From: Priapulus caudatus
Lineage: Eukaryota > Priapulida > Priapulimorpha > Priapulimorphida > Priapulidae
NCBI RefSeq assembly: GCF_000485595.1
Contig: NW_014577091.1
Location: forward strand, 679,838 to 702,542
Length of the DNA stretch: 22,705 nt
Reading direction: 5' to 3'
Below the pieces are notes generated by a model, which worked only from the letters and a program-made list of their open reading frames with translations, had not been told where the DNA came from and searched no databases. Shown here piece by piece: positions 1-10,819 of the stretch. Position numbers and translations under genes: made by a program. Within the stretch, counting starts at the first letter, position 1. Each line of letters opens with the position of its first letter.

Positions 1-69
1 GGCGCGCGGAGAGAGAACAGTAATGGAGAGAGGCAGCGGGTAGATAGTTGCTGTAGAGAGAATGTCAGG

Positions 70-104
<35 letters not shown>

Positions 105-302
105 ATGTGTGTGTAGATGATAGTAACTGGTCACATCCAGTGACTGCATTCTTAACCTGCGATGCCTACATGACATTACTAACCGTGAATACATGCTAAG
201 CATCCAGCTCATTATTGTAGTGGTCGGTCATATTTATAGATATTGGTTGGTTAACATAGTGATATATACATGCATTAAAGGCTTCAATAGAGGCATAGAT
301 AG
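1..302. other. Unassigned AT-rich sequence with a TA/GT microsatellite
   Basis: I see no gene here. A TA run at about 70-96 passes into a short GT-rich run ending near 115. The remainder is AT-rich unique-looking sequence with no long open frame on either strand. Confidence 0.6.
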
Positions 303-309
303 TCAAGAG

Positions 310-770
310 TAGGATACCTTGAAACCTTGAAACCTTGTTAGATCAAGTAAAATGGTAATCTTGTGCATTTTTAGCTCATCTGACATAGTCAGATGCAGCT
401 TGTAGAATCGCATGATCGTCCGTCGCGTCCGTCCGTCCCGTGCCGTCCGTCCGTCGTCGCGTCGTCCGTCAACAGTTGGGCACAAATCTTAACCGCTCGA
501 CGTACGGTCACGATATTCGGGACGTGGGGGGTAATCCGAAAACGAGTTGGGATGTCGAAGATGGGGGTCAAAGGTCAAAGGTCAAGGTGTAAAATAAGGG
601 GGAACATTCACTCCTTAACTTAAGGTATAGGGAGGAAATGCAGAATTGCGGCACAAATCTAAACGGCTCGACCTAGGCTCGTGATAGTCGTGTATAGCAT
701 CATGGTAGGAAAAGCCATCACTAGTGCCGAAATTGGAGGTCAAAGGTCAATGGCACAGGGCAGATTTTAG
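310..770. repeat. Degenerate dispersed repeat with a hairpin end and an internal duplication
   Basis: The stretch opens with three copies of CCTTGAAA-like sequence (about 317-335), followed by an imperfect hairpin at 374-399 with arms GCTCATCTGAC and GTCAGATG(C)AGC around an ATA loop. A GTCCGTC-rich stretch (about 417-470) and runs of AGGTCAAAGGTCA follow. A segment starting GGCACAAATCTTAACCGCTC near 479 recurs near 650 as GGCACAAATCTAAACGGCTC, and AGGTCAAAGGTCAA recurs near 567 and 735. This gives two diverged copies about 171 bases apart. Elements of this look, with TTTTTAGCTCA/TCTGA hairpins and GTCCGTC tracts, are abundant in lophotrochozoan genomes from general knowledge, but I cannot assign a named family. 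True boundaries are uncertain. The small open frames here are incidental. Confidence 0.5.
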
Positions 771-962
771 ACATTTTCTGAGGACATGGTCTGACGGAGC
801 AATTGAAAAACTTTTTTGTTTCAGCGGTGACCTAACCATTTTTATGGTTTATTGAAAGGACCATGAAATGTGCTTTGCACTGACGTGCGAAGAGTAAGTG
901 TCTGATAACCTTTTGACCCTCAAGAGGAGGGATTTAAACATATTGTTGACTGTTAACAAAGG

Positions 963-1077
963 AGTGAACTGCTTTTGCTATTAGAGCCCCCACCCCTCAC
1001 CCTCCCCTTCCCCCTCCCCCCCCCTCCCCCTGCCTTCCCCCACCCTCCCCCACCTCCCCCTACCCTCCATCTGCGAT
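963..1077. repeat. C-rich low-complexity tract
   Basis: The plus strand is almost pure C with T and A interruptions (CCCACCC and CCCTCCCC runs). The minus strand is therefore G-rich with many GGG runs and could form a G-quadruplex. The glycine-rich open frame on the minus strand is a by-product of this composition. It lies just left of the duplicated 7-kb unit. Confidence 0.8.
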
Positions 1078-2235
1078 AGTGGGCGTTCCTAACAATGATG
1101 TGTACGCAACTGCGTGTCTGCATATCTGCGCGTAACAAATGTGGTACTACGCACGACTGAAATTTACGTATATAATCGTAGCAACAGACCTCAGATGAGC
1201 CCAGACGCTTTGCGGCTCTTGTGTTATACCGTACTTGCAAGTCATTTGCAACGACGTTGCATTATGGTTAGCAATGGTTGCTAAGGTATATTCTAGCAAT
1301 CTCTGTGACAGACCTCTATATTCTGTCAGTAACCTTTATTATTTTTACAGCCGTTAGAAAGTTCTGAGTCCTGTTCATTACATATTCACTTGAGGGATTT
1401 TAAAGTAGTGAATATAGATGGAAAATGATATATAATCACAGGAGTTAGTTCTGGATACTAGTTATATAATTATATATACATAGTGGTATATATATGTAAC
1501 TGTCGTATCAAGGAAATGAGACTATGGTAATATTTTGTGAAGTAAGAACAGATTAGCAATATTAATAATGGGGGAAGTAATCTGGTTCGATTGCGCAAAC
1601 TGCATAATGCTCATAATTAAATCAGGTAGACAATCAGAGGTAGAGGATATAGTTATATAGGGTATAGTTAGTTATGTAGATCGTTTTTGATTATGAAATG
1701 GGCAGAAAGTTACACGTCCTATTAATTATTAATCCGTTTATTTTGATGTGCCCTACTAACAAATTTATAAAATATAATCTATAGTGAAATGAGATACGGG
1801 TAGTGTAGATTTCAGAGCATATTTGTGTAGTTTACCAGTGGCCATTACAAACCTTTATGTGGGACTGGTAAACACTTGCAGCTTTAAACCAGATAGCGGT
1901 TGGCCGTAGATCTGCTAGTATGGCATGCAGTAGTCTTGCTCTGTGCGTTTTAGGGTGGAGTTTTCTAAATCTCACATGAGTATGTAATCTTACCTTATTG
2001 AAGAACATGCGATCATTTATCACTCCAGAATCGATAGTTAATACTGACTGTTGACGTTGTACTTGTGTCTATGTGTCGCACATGCCAGCCGGTTCCCCAG
2101 CAGTTCAGTTTTCAAATAAGTAACCAAGCCATGATTAAGCGGAAATGTGTATCGTATCGTGAAAGGTTCATCGTGATACGGATCGGCCTCGTGACCTGCC
2201 CGTATCATCCCATCCCTAGTTATTAGTGTCGTAGT

Positions 2236-2352
2236 AGCTGACATTGACATCGTTGTACCTAACATTGACATTGTTGTAGTTGACATTGACATCGTTGTAG
2301 TTGACATTGACATCGTTGTAGTTGACATTTACATCGTTGTAGTTAGCGACAT
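2236..2352. repeat. 21-bp tandem repeat, copy A
   Basis: About five units of CATTGACATCGTTGTAGTTG(A) occur in a row with small changes. Because 21 is a multiple of three, the minus strand reads as a seven-residue repeat of the form NYNDVNV inside an ~82-codon open frame (2216-2464). The frame starts in and ends in low-complexity sequence and has no recognisable domain, so I treat the array as a minisatellite rather than a gene. Confidence 0.85.
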
Positions 2353-2461
2353 TGACGTTACCATTGTTAGTTTTGTCGCGATTGCCTGTCGTTGTCATGG
2401 CTACTGCCATTGCCATCATCACAATACCTTTCATTGTCATTGTTATTTCATGATCATCGTC

Positions 2462-2505
2462 CATAATAATATTATGATATTATATGATAATATTATATAA
2501 TACTG
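2462..2505. repeat. AT-rich palindromic patch
   Basis: Overlapping inverted repeats of AATATTAT and ATAATATT form a self-complementary AT patch. The same patch lies at about 9486-9525 in copy B. Confidence 0.5.
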
Positions 2506-3809
2506 TCATTTTCATAATCGTCGTTACTATCACTTTCATTCTCTTAGTTACTGCTATTATTATTTTACTTATTGTTGCCGGTCAACATTGTCATTGCTGA
2601 TGTTACTGTGCGTTGGTCATTTTCTCGGTGATTGTTGTATATATCACGTGCGTACTGCTAATTTCGTCTTCATCTGGTGAGTCTTGACAGATTGTGTGAC
2701 GTCTAGTTGTTTGTATGAGTATCTTTCACAGCTGTCCTTTCACATGGCTCTTTGCTATGCAGATTTTATTTGAAACAACGAGTCGTAGTAAATATCGAAT
2801 TAAATGTCGTAAATGTTTCGCTGTGATTTAGCGTTTTGTTAACGATTTCGTTGGCGCTTCTGACCAATTATAGCACGTTTATATTTTGCTTTTTTAGGTG
2901 TGTGTATTTTTATTTCACGTGTACGCTGGAATTTTAGTCGTGCCTGTGCGAATTCGTGCACTAATTTCGTCTCATGCATCCATGCACGATTTTCTCCGTG
3001 TGGGTGTATTTCGTGGCTGCGATTTCACAATCCTTTACCAACAATCGTTCTCATGTTCCTCACAAATTGCTCAAACGTTTCTAGTATCACTTCGAGTACG
3101 ACAAGGTTACTCGAGTTCCTTTCTATAGTGTGTATACTGAATAGTGCATGTTAAGTCTCAGGAGGCGAGGGAGCGGTCAGTGCTGGTTGACTCGCCCTAC
3201 ATTCGTCATGTTCTACCTACCTACCTATGATCTGTGCCTTCATATCAAGTTTTGTACTAGTTAATAGAATGCCTTGTGAAGCGTTGTCATGAACGATAAC
3301 GTTATCGATACCTCTTTCGCTCAGACTTTGATACTAAATGAATTTTAATACCCGCAGATTGCCTGATCTACATTGGCTGTTATGATGAAATATAGAATCG
3401 GCTGTACGTACGTCGTTGAAATAAATTCTACCGTCGGTGTCTTGAGAATGTCCCGAGTTCTCTTTATTCTTGTTGTTTACTTGTGTGTTGTATAGGAGCA
3501 TTTGAACGGCATTTACAGGAGATTGTCGGCAATAATAGGCGAAAGAGAGTAGAGAAACATTAAGACTTTGGTAGTAAATACATTTCTTGTTTATATTTAC
3601 CATCATTTTACTATAAGAAAACTTTCCAAGTGTCCGTGGATGTGGGCAGTAGTGGGCTGTCACGTGTACAGAGTCGTATGAAGAGTGATGTTAAGGAGTG
3701 GTGTGCATGTTCAAGTCGCACGGTGCATTTGTTGGCAGTGGCCTGCAGATAAGCGATGATGCGCCAGAGGTGGCCAGTATTGTGAGTCGTGAGGGGGGTA
3801 GTGCACAAA

Positions 3810-4440
3810 AGGGGGAGAGTCGTGGTGGAGTTTGGCTTCCAATCGACCAGCCACCATCCGTTAGTCCCCCACGCGCGTCCATCCTCGCACAAATCCGTTA
3901 ATCGCTGCCACGGAAGCTGCTCTATTGTTTGCAAACCGTATCGCCTGTCTATCACTAGAACCACGCTCTCTCACGGGCTATCTTAAGAGCCCGGCCTATT
4001 CTATTGTTTACCCACGGCATAAAGCGTTCGCCGTTTTATCCCGTGTCGAGTGCAATCAGCATGTAGACTCGGCGCTACCGACGCGACGCCTGGTGTCGTG
4101 AAGTGTTTAAATAGCTTTGAAGTATTCGACATATTCGCATTCTAAGCGTGTGATCGTAACGCCCGCGGGCGAGCCCGCTTTCTGCTGGCGCGCTTAGAAG
4201 CGCTTAGATTCGCCTCTCTGTGCGATTTTCGCGACGAAGGTTTTGTTCGAAATTGAAAATCGACATGTGAGAGGAAGGAGAATCTGAATGGCGTAATCAG
4301 CGAAGCGTTATATTGGCGTAGAGCCGTGACTGAGTGACGTACGCTTAACGCTGTTTACCTGTAATGTACTGTTCATTGACTTCATGCTTAGTACATACCT
4401 ATAGGGAAATATCTCCCCATAGAACGCCGTTGTTCGCCTG
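3810..4440. promoter_or_regulatory. Near-identical GC-richer block of the duplicated unit, copy A (candidate non-coding element)
   Basis: This block is richer in G+C and CpG than its surroundings. It contains the self-complementary GCCCGCGGGC, a direct repeat of GCGCTTAGA, and CpG words such as TTTCGCGACGAA. Reading it against copy B (about 10820-11460), I find essentially one substitution plus several one-base indels, fewer substitutions than in the upstream part of the unit. No open frame of note crosses it. It could be a conserved regulatory element, or simply a region without allelic differences. No transcript or enhancer signature is provable from sequence. Confidence 0.3.
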
Positions 4441-4473
4441 AGAGTAGCCACTTACCAGAGAATGTTGTCTACC

Positions 4474-4491
4474 TATATATGTATGTATATA

Positions 4492-4523
<32 letters not shown>

Positions 4524-4526
4524 TTG
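4474..4526. repeat. TA microsatellite, copy A
   Basis: This is a TATATATGTATG lead-in followed by alternating TA with one TTA interruption. The corresponding tract in copy B (11487-11560) is longer and interrupted differently. Confidence 0.9.
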
Positions 4527-4778
4527 AATAGTGTTTACTCATAGAATGCTGTTTACTCATAATGCCGCTCACATATAGTGTAGCACCATTTTAAATCAAT
4601 AAAATATTCGATACGCATAACTTTATCGATCGTTCATTTTAATGTGCCAAATTTCCTTTCTCTGCAATTTTAGTTTTCATATACGTTCACGCTATCCTCA
4701 CAGTCCCAGCCCACACCACTCCTGCACAACAACTCTTCCTCCATCACTGCCATCAGGCCTTGCATCCCCCTTACGGAC

Positions 4779-5022
4779 ACCACCCCACGGACACCACCAC
4801 CAGCCCGCCGCTAACACCCCGCCACCCCCATCACCACTAGCACCAGCACCACCGTCACCGCCAGCCACCACCACCACCACCACCACGCCGCCACCACCAC
4901 CACCACACCACACCACCACACCGCCACCACCACCGCCACCACACCACCACCGCCGCCACCACCACCACCACCCACCACCACACCACCACCACCACCACCA
5001 CCACTACCACCACCACCACCAG
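4779..5022. repeat. CCA/CCG trinucleotide-rich tract, copy A
   Basis: Runs of CCA with CCG and ACA interruptions make histidine-, threonine- or proline-rich reading frames on the plus strand (for example the open frame 4642-5094). The matching tract in copy B is shorter, and the frame there is broken, which argues against protein coding. Confidence 0.85.
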
Positions 5023-5333
5023 GCATCAGCCCAACATTTCAACTTCTATGATGACACAACGCCCCGACTCAGGAGGACACTGTCGACCAGCTAATACACG
5101 CTATATATCGCGTACCGCATGCGCCGAGAGACGGATGGCGCGATGACGTCACACTTATCTGCGCCTGTTTCTCGTAATCGTAGAATATAGCCGATGATTT
5201 CCGCGGACAAATCGAATTAGGAAGCCAATCTCGGCGTCTGCTGGGCAAAGAGCTGCGGCAGCGTAATCGCATCACGCGCATTCAGGTGTGTCACGCGCAC
5301 CGCGCCGCACACCCAGCCCGCGATCGTGCAGGA

Positions 5334-6105
5334 TGAGGGTGTGTGGGTGTGAGTGTGTGTGTGGTGAGTGTGAGGGGAGGGTGAGGGTGTATGGTGAGTG
5401 TGAGGGGAGGTGAGGGGAGGGTGAGGTGTATGGGTAAGGGTGTGGTGAGGTGTGTGAGGTGTGGGTGATGGTGACGGTGACGGGTGTGGCTGATGGTGAG
5501 GGTGAGGGTGTGTGGGTGAGGGTGAGGGTGATGGGAGGGTAACGCGTGAGTGTGTGGTTAGGGTGTCGGTGTGGGTAACGGTGAGTGTGCGTGGTGACGG
5601 TGAGTGTGTGGGTGAGGGTTAGGGTGTGGGTGAGGGTAACGGTGAGGGTGTGGGGTGAAAGTGTGTGGGTGGAGTGTGGGTTAGGTGGTGGTGGGTGAGG
5701 GTAAAGGTGAGGGTGTGGATGAGTGTGTGGTTAGGGTGTGGTAAGGGTGTGTGGTGAGGGTCACGGTGAGGTGTGTGGGTGATGGTGAGGGTGTGTGGGT
5801 GACGTGGTGAGGGTGAGGGTGAGGGTGAGGGTGATGGTGAGGGTTGTGGGTGAGGTGAGGGTGTGGGTGAGGTGTGGGTGTGGGTGTGGTGAGGGTGTGT
5901 TAGGTGAGCGTTAACGTGAGGCGTTGCGGTGAGGGTGCGGTGTGTGAGAGTGGTAGGTGAGTGGTTAACGCGTGAGGGGTGGGAGGGTGACTCGGGCAGT
6001 GAGGGTGTGTGGATGATGGTGACGTGTAATGTGAGGGTGTGTGGATGATGGTGACGGTTACTGTGGGGTGTGTGGATGATGGTGAGGTTTAATGTGAGGG
6101 TGTGA

Positions 6106-6107
<2 letters not shown>
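5334..6107. repeat. G-rich GGTGAGGGTGTG minisatellite, copy A
   Basis: The plus strand consists of irregular 6- to 16-base words built from GGTGAGGGT, GTGTGGGT, GGTAACGG and GGTTAGGGTG. The last part (5999-6107) resolves into about three units of a 32-base repeat beginning GTGAGGGTGTGTGGATGATG, followed by a truncated one. GGG runs every few bases make G-quadruplex formation plausible on this strand. Occasional GGTTAGGG resembles the animal telomere repeat, but no run of TTAGGG is present. Confidence 0.9.

Positions 6108-6193
<86 letters not shown>
6108..6193. repeat. Uninterrupted (TG)43 microsatellite, copy A
   Basis: These are 86 bases of pure alternating TG/GT directly after the G-rich minisatellite. 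The cysteine-valine and histidine-threonine open frames across it are artefacts of the repeat. Confidence 0.97.
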
Positions 6194-6196
<3 letters not shown>

Positions 6197-6659
6197 GCAG
6201 AGGTGCGGAACAAGGAAGAGAAAGGCAGAAAGAGCGATACTGAGCGAGAGTGTGAGCGACAAAGAATCTTTTGCTATACAGCGTGGCATCTTACTATCAA
6301 GAGCGTATAAAGAAGGCCTACTTAATACGCTCTGGTTACTATAATTATATTCCTCTGGCGTTCTCACACATACTTGAGATTTCCACCTGGAAACATGTAC
6401 TTGACACCAAGCGGGAATCGATGCGAAGAAAACACGGGAGCAGCAGCACCAGCCGCAGCATGCAGCATCCAGATTTCTGTCAAAAATACTAAGGTAGTCC
6501 CCGCCCTCCCTGTTACGCCTCTTTCCTCCTTATGTCCTCCTTCTCCGCTTCCCCTCCCCCCTGCCTGCCGCCAATGGTCCCACCCTTCATCACCGTAACA
6601 TAGAAAAGGTGCTGATGAAATCACACGTCGAGATGATCAGCAGCAGATTTTTAATTACG

Positions 6660-6790
6660 ACACAGAGAGAGGCTGCGGCGATCGAGTTACGCCGCCAGGT
6701 GGCGCGCGCGACCGCCTCGCCGCCGCGGCCTGCCTCGCTGTGGCGGTGACGTAATAACGCTCGCACGTGCGCGCCTCGCTCGTTCGCTGA
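6660..6790. promoter_or_regulatory. CpG-rich block with CTCF-like motif, copy A
   Basis: This short stretch has many CpGs. It contains CCGCCAGGTGGCGC at 6692-6705, which matches the established bilaterian CTCF core (CCASYAGRKGGCRS) at all but the third base. It also holds a GTGACGTAATAAC word (CREB/ATF-like, about 6746-6758) and a CACGTG E-box inside GCACGTGC near 6763-6770. The composition resembles an unmethylated CpG island or insulator. The function is inferred from motifs only. Confidence 0.4.
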
Positions 6791-6972
6791 CAAGGTTTTC
6801 AAGTACTATTCACACTGATTGAGATTTATGTCGAGAGAACTCGATAGCATTATGCGCAACACGCGTACATAACGAGCGAGTTCTGAAGGAGCAGGCGCGA
6901 GACGCCCGTACGTACGGCCGAGAAGTCGCGCACGATGGAATGACTATTAGAGGACGTTTGTGAGGGTGAACG

Positions 6973-6978
6973 AGGTAA
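6973..6978 (+). other. Splice-donor-like site, copy A
   Basis: AG|GTAAAT follows the CpG-rich block. The same site in copy B (14981-14986) reads AG|GTAAGT, the full consensus donor. It could mark the end of a non-coding first exon starting in the CpG block. TATA-like words (TATATAAAT near 6987) lie just downstream rather than upstream, so the promoter geometry is not convincing. Confidence 0.2.
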
Positions 6979-7189
6979 ATAGTCTGTATATAAATGTGTC
7001 GTATGTGTCGGAGTATATATGTGGGAGGGAGCGAGCGGTTTGGGCAGCGGCCGGGAGATCCCCATGCATGTATATATATATACGGCGCGTCTATAAAATG
7101 TAATCAAACTATCTTTGTCAGTACGTCACCCGTGTTCTACTTCTTCCCCTCAGTGTTTCCCTTCTGTTTATCACGACCTTGAAGAGATG

Positions 7190-7440
7190 GGCGATAGTAA
7201 GATGAGATAAAGAAGAAGAGGAGTAGAGGAGAAGGGTGAAAGTAAACGGGAGATATGAGAGTAGGGAAGATAAATAAAGGTAAGTGAGAGTAGAACAGAG
7301 AGCTGGAAGCAGAGGGGACATAAGAGAGGGGAGGGTAGATGAAATGTGTGAGGGTAAGAGGAGGCAGACGGGAGTAGAGAGGCTGACTGGAAGCAAAGAG
7401 GGCAGCTGATGATAGACGAGAATATAGCTGAACATAGAGA
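7190..7440. repeat. Purine-rich (GA) tract, copy A
   Basis: The plus strand is dominated by A and G (GAAGAAGAGG, GAGAG, GGGAGAT words), giving serine/leucine/proline-rich open frames on the minus strand. I see no domain in those frames. The equivalent in copy B is about 15190-15470. Confidence 0.7.
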
Positions 7441-7487
7441 AAATGGCCGGGGAGTAAATTCACAAATGGATGTTGCCTGACGAAGCT

Positions 7488-7503
7488 TTATTAATATTAA
7501 TAT

Positions 7504-7539
<36 letters not shown>

Positions 7540-7541
7540 AT
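7488..7541. repeat. AAT/ATT microsatellite, copy A
   Basis: Runs of TTAATA, AAT and then ATT make a partly self-complementary trinucleotide tract. The copy B equivalent lies at about 15518-15572 with interruptions. Confidence 0.9.
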
Positions 7542-9253
7542 GTTTATCGTGGCATATATTCTATGGCTCAGTGCCACCACTACATTCTACACCCCACCCT
7601 TCACCCTTTCACATTTTCCCACCCGTCAGTGTGTCCACCCTGGATATCCCCCGTTCTCTTGCATCCGATACCCCTTATACTTAGCTCCCATCCACCTAAG
7701 CAATAACCCACGTACAGACCCACCATAATCGCTTTCTTACACATACCACATATCATCCCACCTACCTCATATCTCTTTCTTTCCTCACAAATCTCGCTCA
7801 CTTTATCCCAGCCCACTCCAGCCTACCCAAGCCCACCTAAATTCTCGCACACTTGTCCCACCCCTCTCTCAATTCAACCCTTTCGCTTGCCTGCTCGTGC
7901 TTTAATTTTCTCGGTCCATCAGCGCCTTTGTTCGATTCTTCATTATCTCTCGCTCTCTATCATTCTCTCTCTCTCTCTGTCTCTCTCTCTCTTTCCCTTT
8001 CTCATGCGCACACAATCTCTGCGCAAGCGTCTCGAATCTATCGACAGTGCACTGCAGTGCATTTCTGTCTCTCCTGCTGTTTAATTTTGCTGGGTGTTTT
8101 TTTGGTCTGGGAGACACGCGTCTGTATCCGCGGTCGCTTCCCGGCCTCTCCGTTGCTTCTTGAGCCAGCAGTGACTCTTGTGTCGGGAGACGAGACGGGC
8201 AACCCACACAGCAGACACCCGTGTCGTCGCGCGCATGTTATACCGTACTTGCAAGTCATTTGCAACGACGTTGCATTATTGGTTAGCAATGGTTGCTAAG
8301 GTATATTCTAGCAATCTCTGTGACAGACCTCTATATTCTGTCAGTAACCTTTTATTATTTTTACAGCCGTTAGAAAGTTCTGAGTCCTGTTCATTACATA
8401 TTCACTTGAGGGATTTTAAAGTAGTGAATATAGATGGAAAATGATATATAATCACAGGAGTTAGTTCTGGATACTAGTATATAATTATATATACATAGTG
8501 GTATATATATGTAACTGTCGTATCAAGGAAATGAGACTATGGTAATATTTTGTGAAGTAAGAACAGATTAGCAATATTAATAATGGGGGAAAGTAATCTG
8601 GTTCGATTGCGCAAACTGCATAATGCTCATAATTAAATCAGGTAGACAATCAGAGGTAGAGGATATAGTTATATAGGGTATAGTTAGTTATGTAGGATCG
8701 TTTTTGATTATGAAATGGGCAGAAAGTTACACGTCCTTTAATTATTAATCCGTTTATGTTTGATGTGCCCTACTAACAAATTTTATAAAATATAATCTAT
8801 AGTGAAATGAGATACGGGTAGTGTAGATTTCAGAGCATATTTGTGTAGTTTACCAGTGCCATTACAAACCTTTATGTTGGGACTGGTAAACACTTGCAGC
8901 TTTAAACCAGATAGCTGGTTGGCCCGTAGATCTGCTAGTATGGCATGCAGTAGTCTTGCTCGTGTGCGTTTAGGGTGGAGTTTTCTAAATCTCACATGAG
9001 GCATGTAATCTTACCTTATTGAAGAACATGCGATCATTTATCACTCCAGAATCGATAGTTAATACTGACTGTTGACGTTGTACTTGTGTCTACGTATCGT
9101 ACATGCCAGCCAGTTCCCCAGCAGTGCAGTTTCAAATAACTAACCAAGCTATGATTAAGCGGAAATGTGTATCGTATCGTGAAAGGTTCATCGGGATACG
9201 GATCGCCTCGTGACCTGCCCGTATCATCCCATCCCTAGTTATTAGTGTCGTAG

Positions 9254-9370
9254 TAGCTGACATTGACATCGTTGTAGCTGACATTGACATCGTTGTAGCT
9301 GACATTGACATCGTTGTAGTTGACATTGACATCGTTGTAGTTGACATTGACATCGTTGTAGTTAGCGCCA
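9254..9370. repeat. 21-bp tandem repeat, copy B
   Basis: This is the counterpart of the array at 2236-2352, with about five units of the CATTGACATCGTTGTAG type. It is more homogeneous than in copy A, and the minus strand again gives a NYNDVNV-type peptide repeat within an 83-codon open frame. Confidence 0.85.
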
Positions 9371-10819
9371 TTGACGTTACCATTGTTAGTTTTGTCGCGA
9401 TTGTCTGTCGTTGTCATGGCTACTGCCATTGCCATCATCACAATACCTTTCATTGTCATTGTTATTGTCATGATCATCGTCCTCATAATAATATTATGAT
9501 ATTATATGATAATATTATATAATACTGTCATTTTCATAATCGTCGTTACTATCACTTTCATTCTCTTAGTTACTGCTATTATTATTTTACTTATTGTTGC
9601 CGTTAACATTGTCATTATGATGTTACTGCTGTGGTCATTTTCTCGGTGATTGTTGTTATATATCGTGCGTACTGCTAATTTCGTCTTCATCTGGTGAGTC
9701 TTTGACAGATTGTGTGACGTCTAGGTTGTCTGTATGAGTATCTTTCACATCTGTCCTTTCACATGGGCTTTTGCTATGCAGACTTTATTTGAAATAACGA
9801 GTCGTAGTAAATATCGAATTAAATGTAGTAAATGTTTCGCTGTGATTTAGCGTTTTGTTAACAATTTCGTTGGCGCTTTTGACCAATTATAGCACGTTTA
9901 TATTTTGCTTTTTTAGGTGTGTGTATTTTTATTTCACGTGTACGCTGGAATTTCAGTCGTGCCTGTGCGAATTCGTGCACTTATTTCGTCTCATGCATCC
10001 ATGCACGATTTTCCCCGTGTGGGTGTATTTCGTGGCTGCGATTTCACAATCCTTTACCAACAATCGTTCTCATGTTCCTCACAAATTGCTCAAACGTTTC
10101 TAGTATCACTTCGAGTACGACACGGTTACTCGAGTTCCTTTCTATAGTGTGTATACTGAATAGTGTATGTTAAGTCTCAGGAGGCGAGTGAGCGGTCAGC
10201 GCTGGTTGACTCGCCCTACATTCGTCATGTTCTACCTACCTACCTATGATCTGTGCCTTCATATCAAGTTTTGTACTAGTTAATAGAATGCCTTGTGAAG
10301 CGTTGTAATGAACGATAACGTTATCGATACCTCTTTCGCTCAGACTTTGATACTAAATGAATTTTAATACCCGCAGATTGCCTGATCTACATTGACTGTT
10401 GTGATGAAATATAGAATCGGCTGTACGTAAGTCGTTGAAATAAATTCTACCGTCGGTGTCTTGAGAATGTCCTGAGTTCTCTATATTCTTGTTGTGTACT
10501 TGTGTGTTGTAGAGGAGCATTTGAACGGCATTTACAGGAGATTGTCGGCAATAATAGGCGAAAGAGAAACATTAAGACTTTGGTAGTAAACACACTTCTT
10601 GTTTATTTACCATCATTTTACTATAGAAACTTTCCAAGTGCCCGTGGATGTGGGCAGTAGTGGGCTGTCACGTGTACAGAGTCGTATGAAGAGTGATGTT
10701 AAGGAGTGGTGTGCATGTTCAAGTCGCACGGCGCATTTGTTGGCAGTGGCCTGCAGATAAGCGATCATGCGCCAGGGGTGGCCAGTATTGTGAGTCGTGA
10801 GGGGGGTAGTGCACAAAAG

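Larger units (their letters stand above)
1222..8235 (+). repeat. Direct tandem duplication, copy A (~7.0 kb)
   Basis: The sequence beginning TGTTATACCGTACTTGCAAG at 1222 recurs at 8236. The two can be followed side by side to the end of copy A, where GACGGGCAACCCA-type sequence near 8200 matches copy B near 16268. The same landmarks occur in the same order in both copies: 21-bp tandem repeat, TA tract, CCA tract, G-rich minisatellite, GT tract, CpG block, AAT microsatellite and CT-rich end. No protein-coding gene, reverse transcriptase, transposase or terminal repeat is visible in the unit, so it reads as a segmental duplication rather than a mobile element. The first ~3.3 kb (to about 4470) shows a mixture of substitutions and small indels relative to copy B. 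Confidence 0.93.

Noticed and set aside
1580-1592. GGTTCGATTGC resembling a tRNA/SINE B box
   Set aside because: No matching A box at the right distance, no cloverleaf and no SINE tail.
2898-3154. 76-84-codon frames in both duplicated copies (also 9917-10173)
   Set aside because: They are preserved only because the copies are nearly identical. Substitutions show no obvious coding pattern, and there is no known domain or start context.
4642-5094. 150-codon plus-strand frame with poly-histidine and poly-proline
   Set aside because: Translation of a CCA/CCG tract. The frame is broken in copy B and there is no recognisable domain.
5334-6107. Interstitial telomere
   Set aside because: Only scattered GGTTAGGG words occur. 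There is no run of TTAGGG units.
1222-8235. Possibility that the duplicated unit is a retrotransposon, since it begins TG and the junction reads CA|TG
   Set aside because: No reverse transcriptase, integrase, gag, primer-binding site or internal terminal repeats are visible. The TG/CA ends are likely coincidental.
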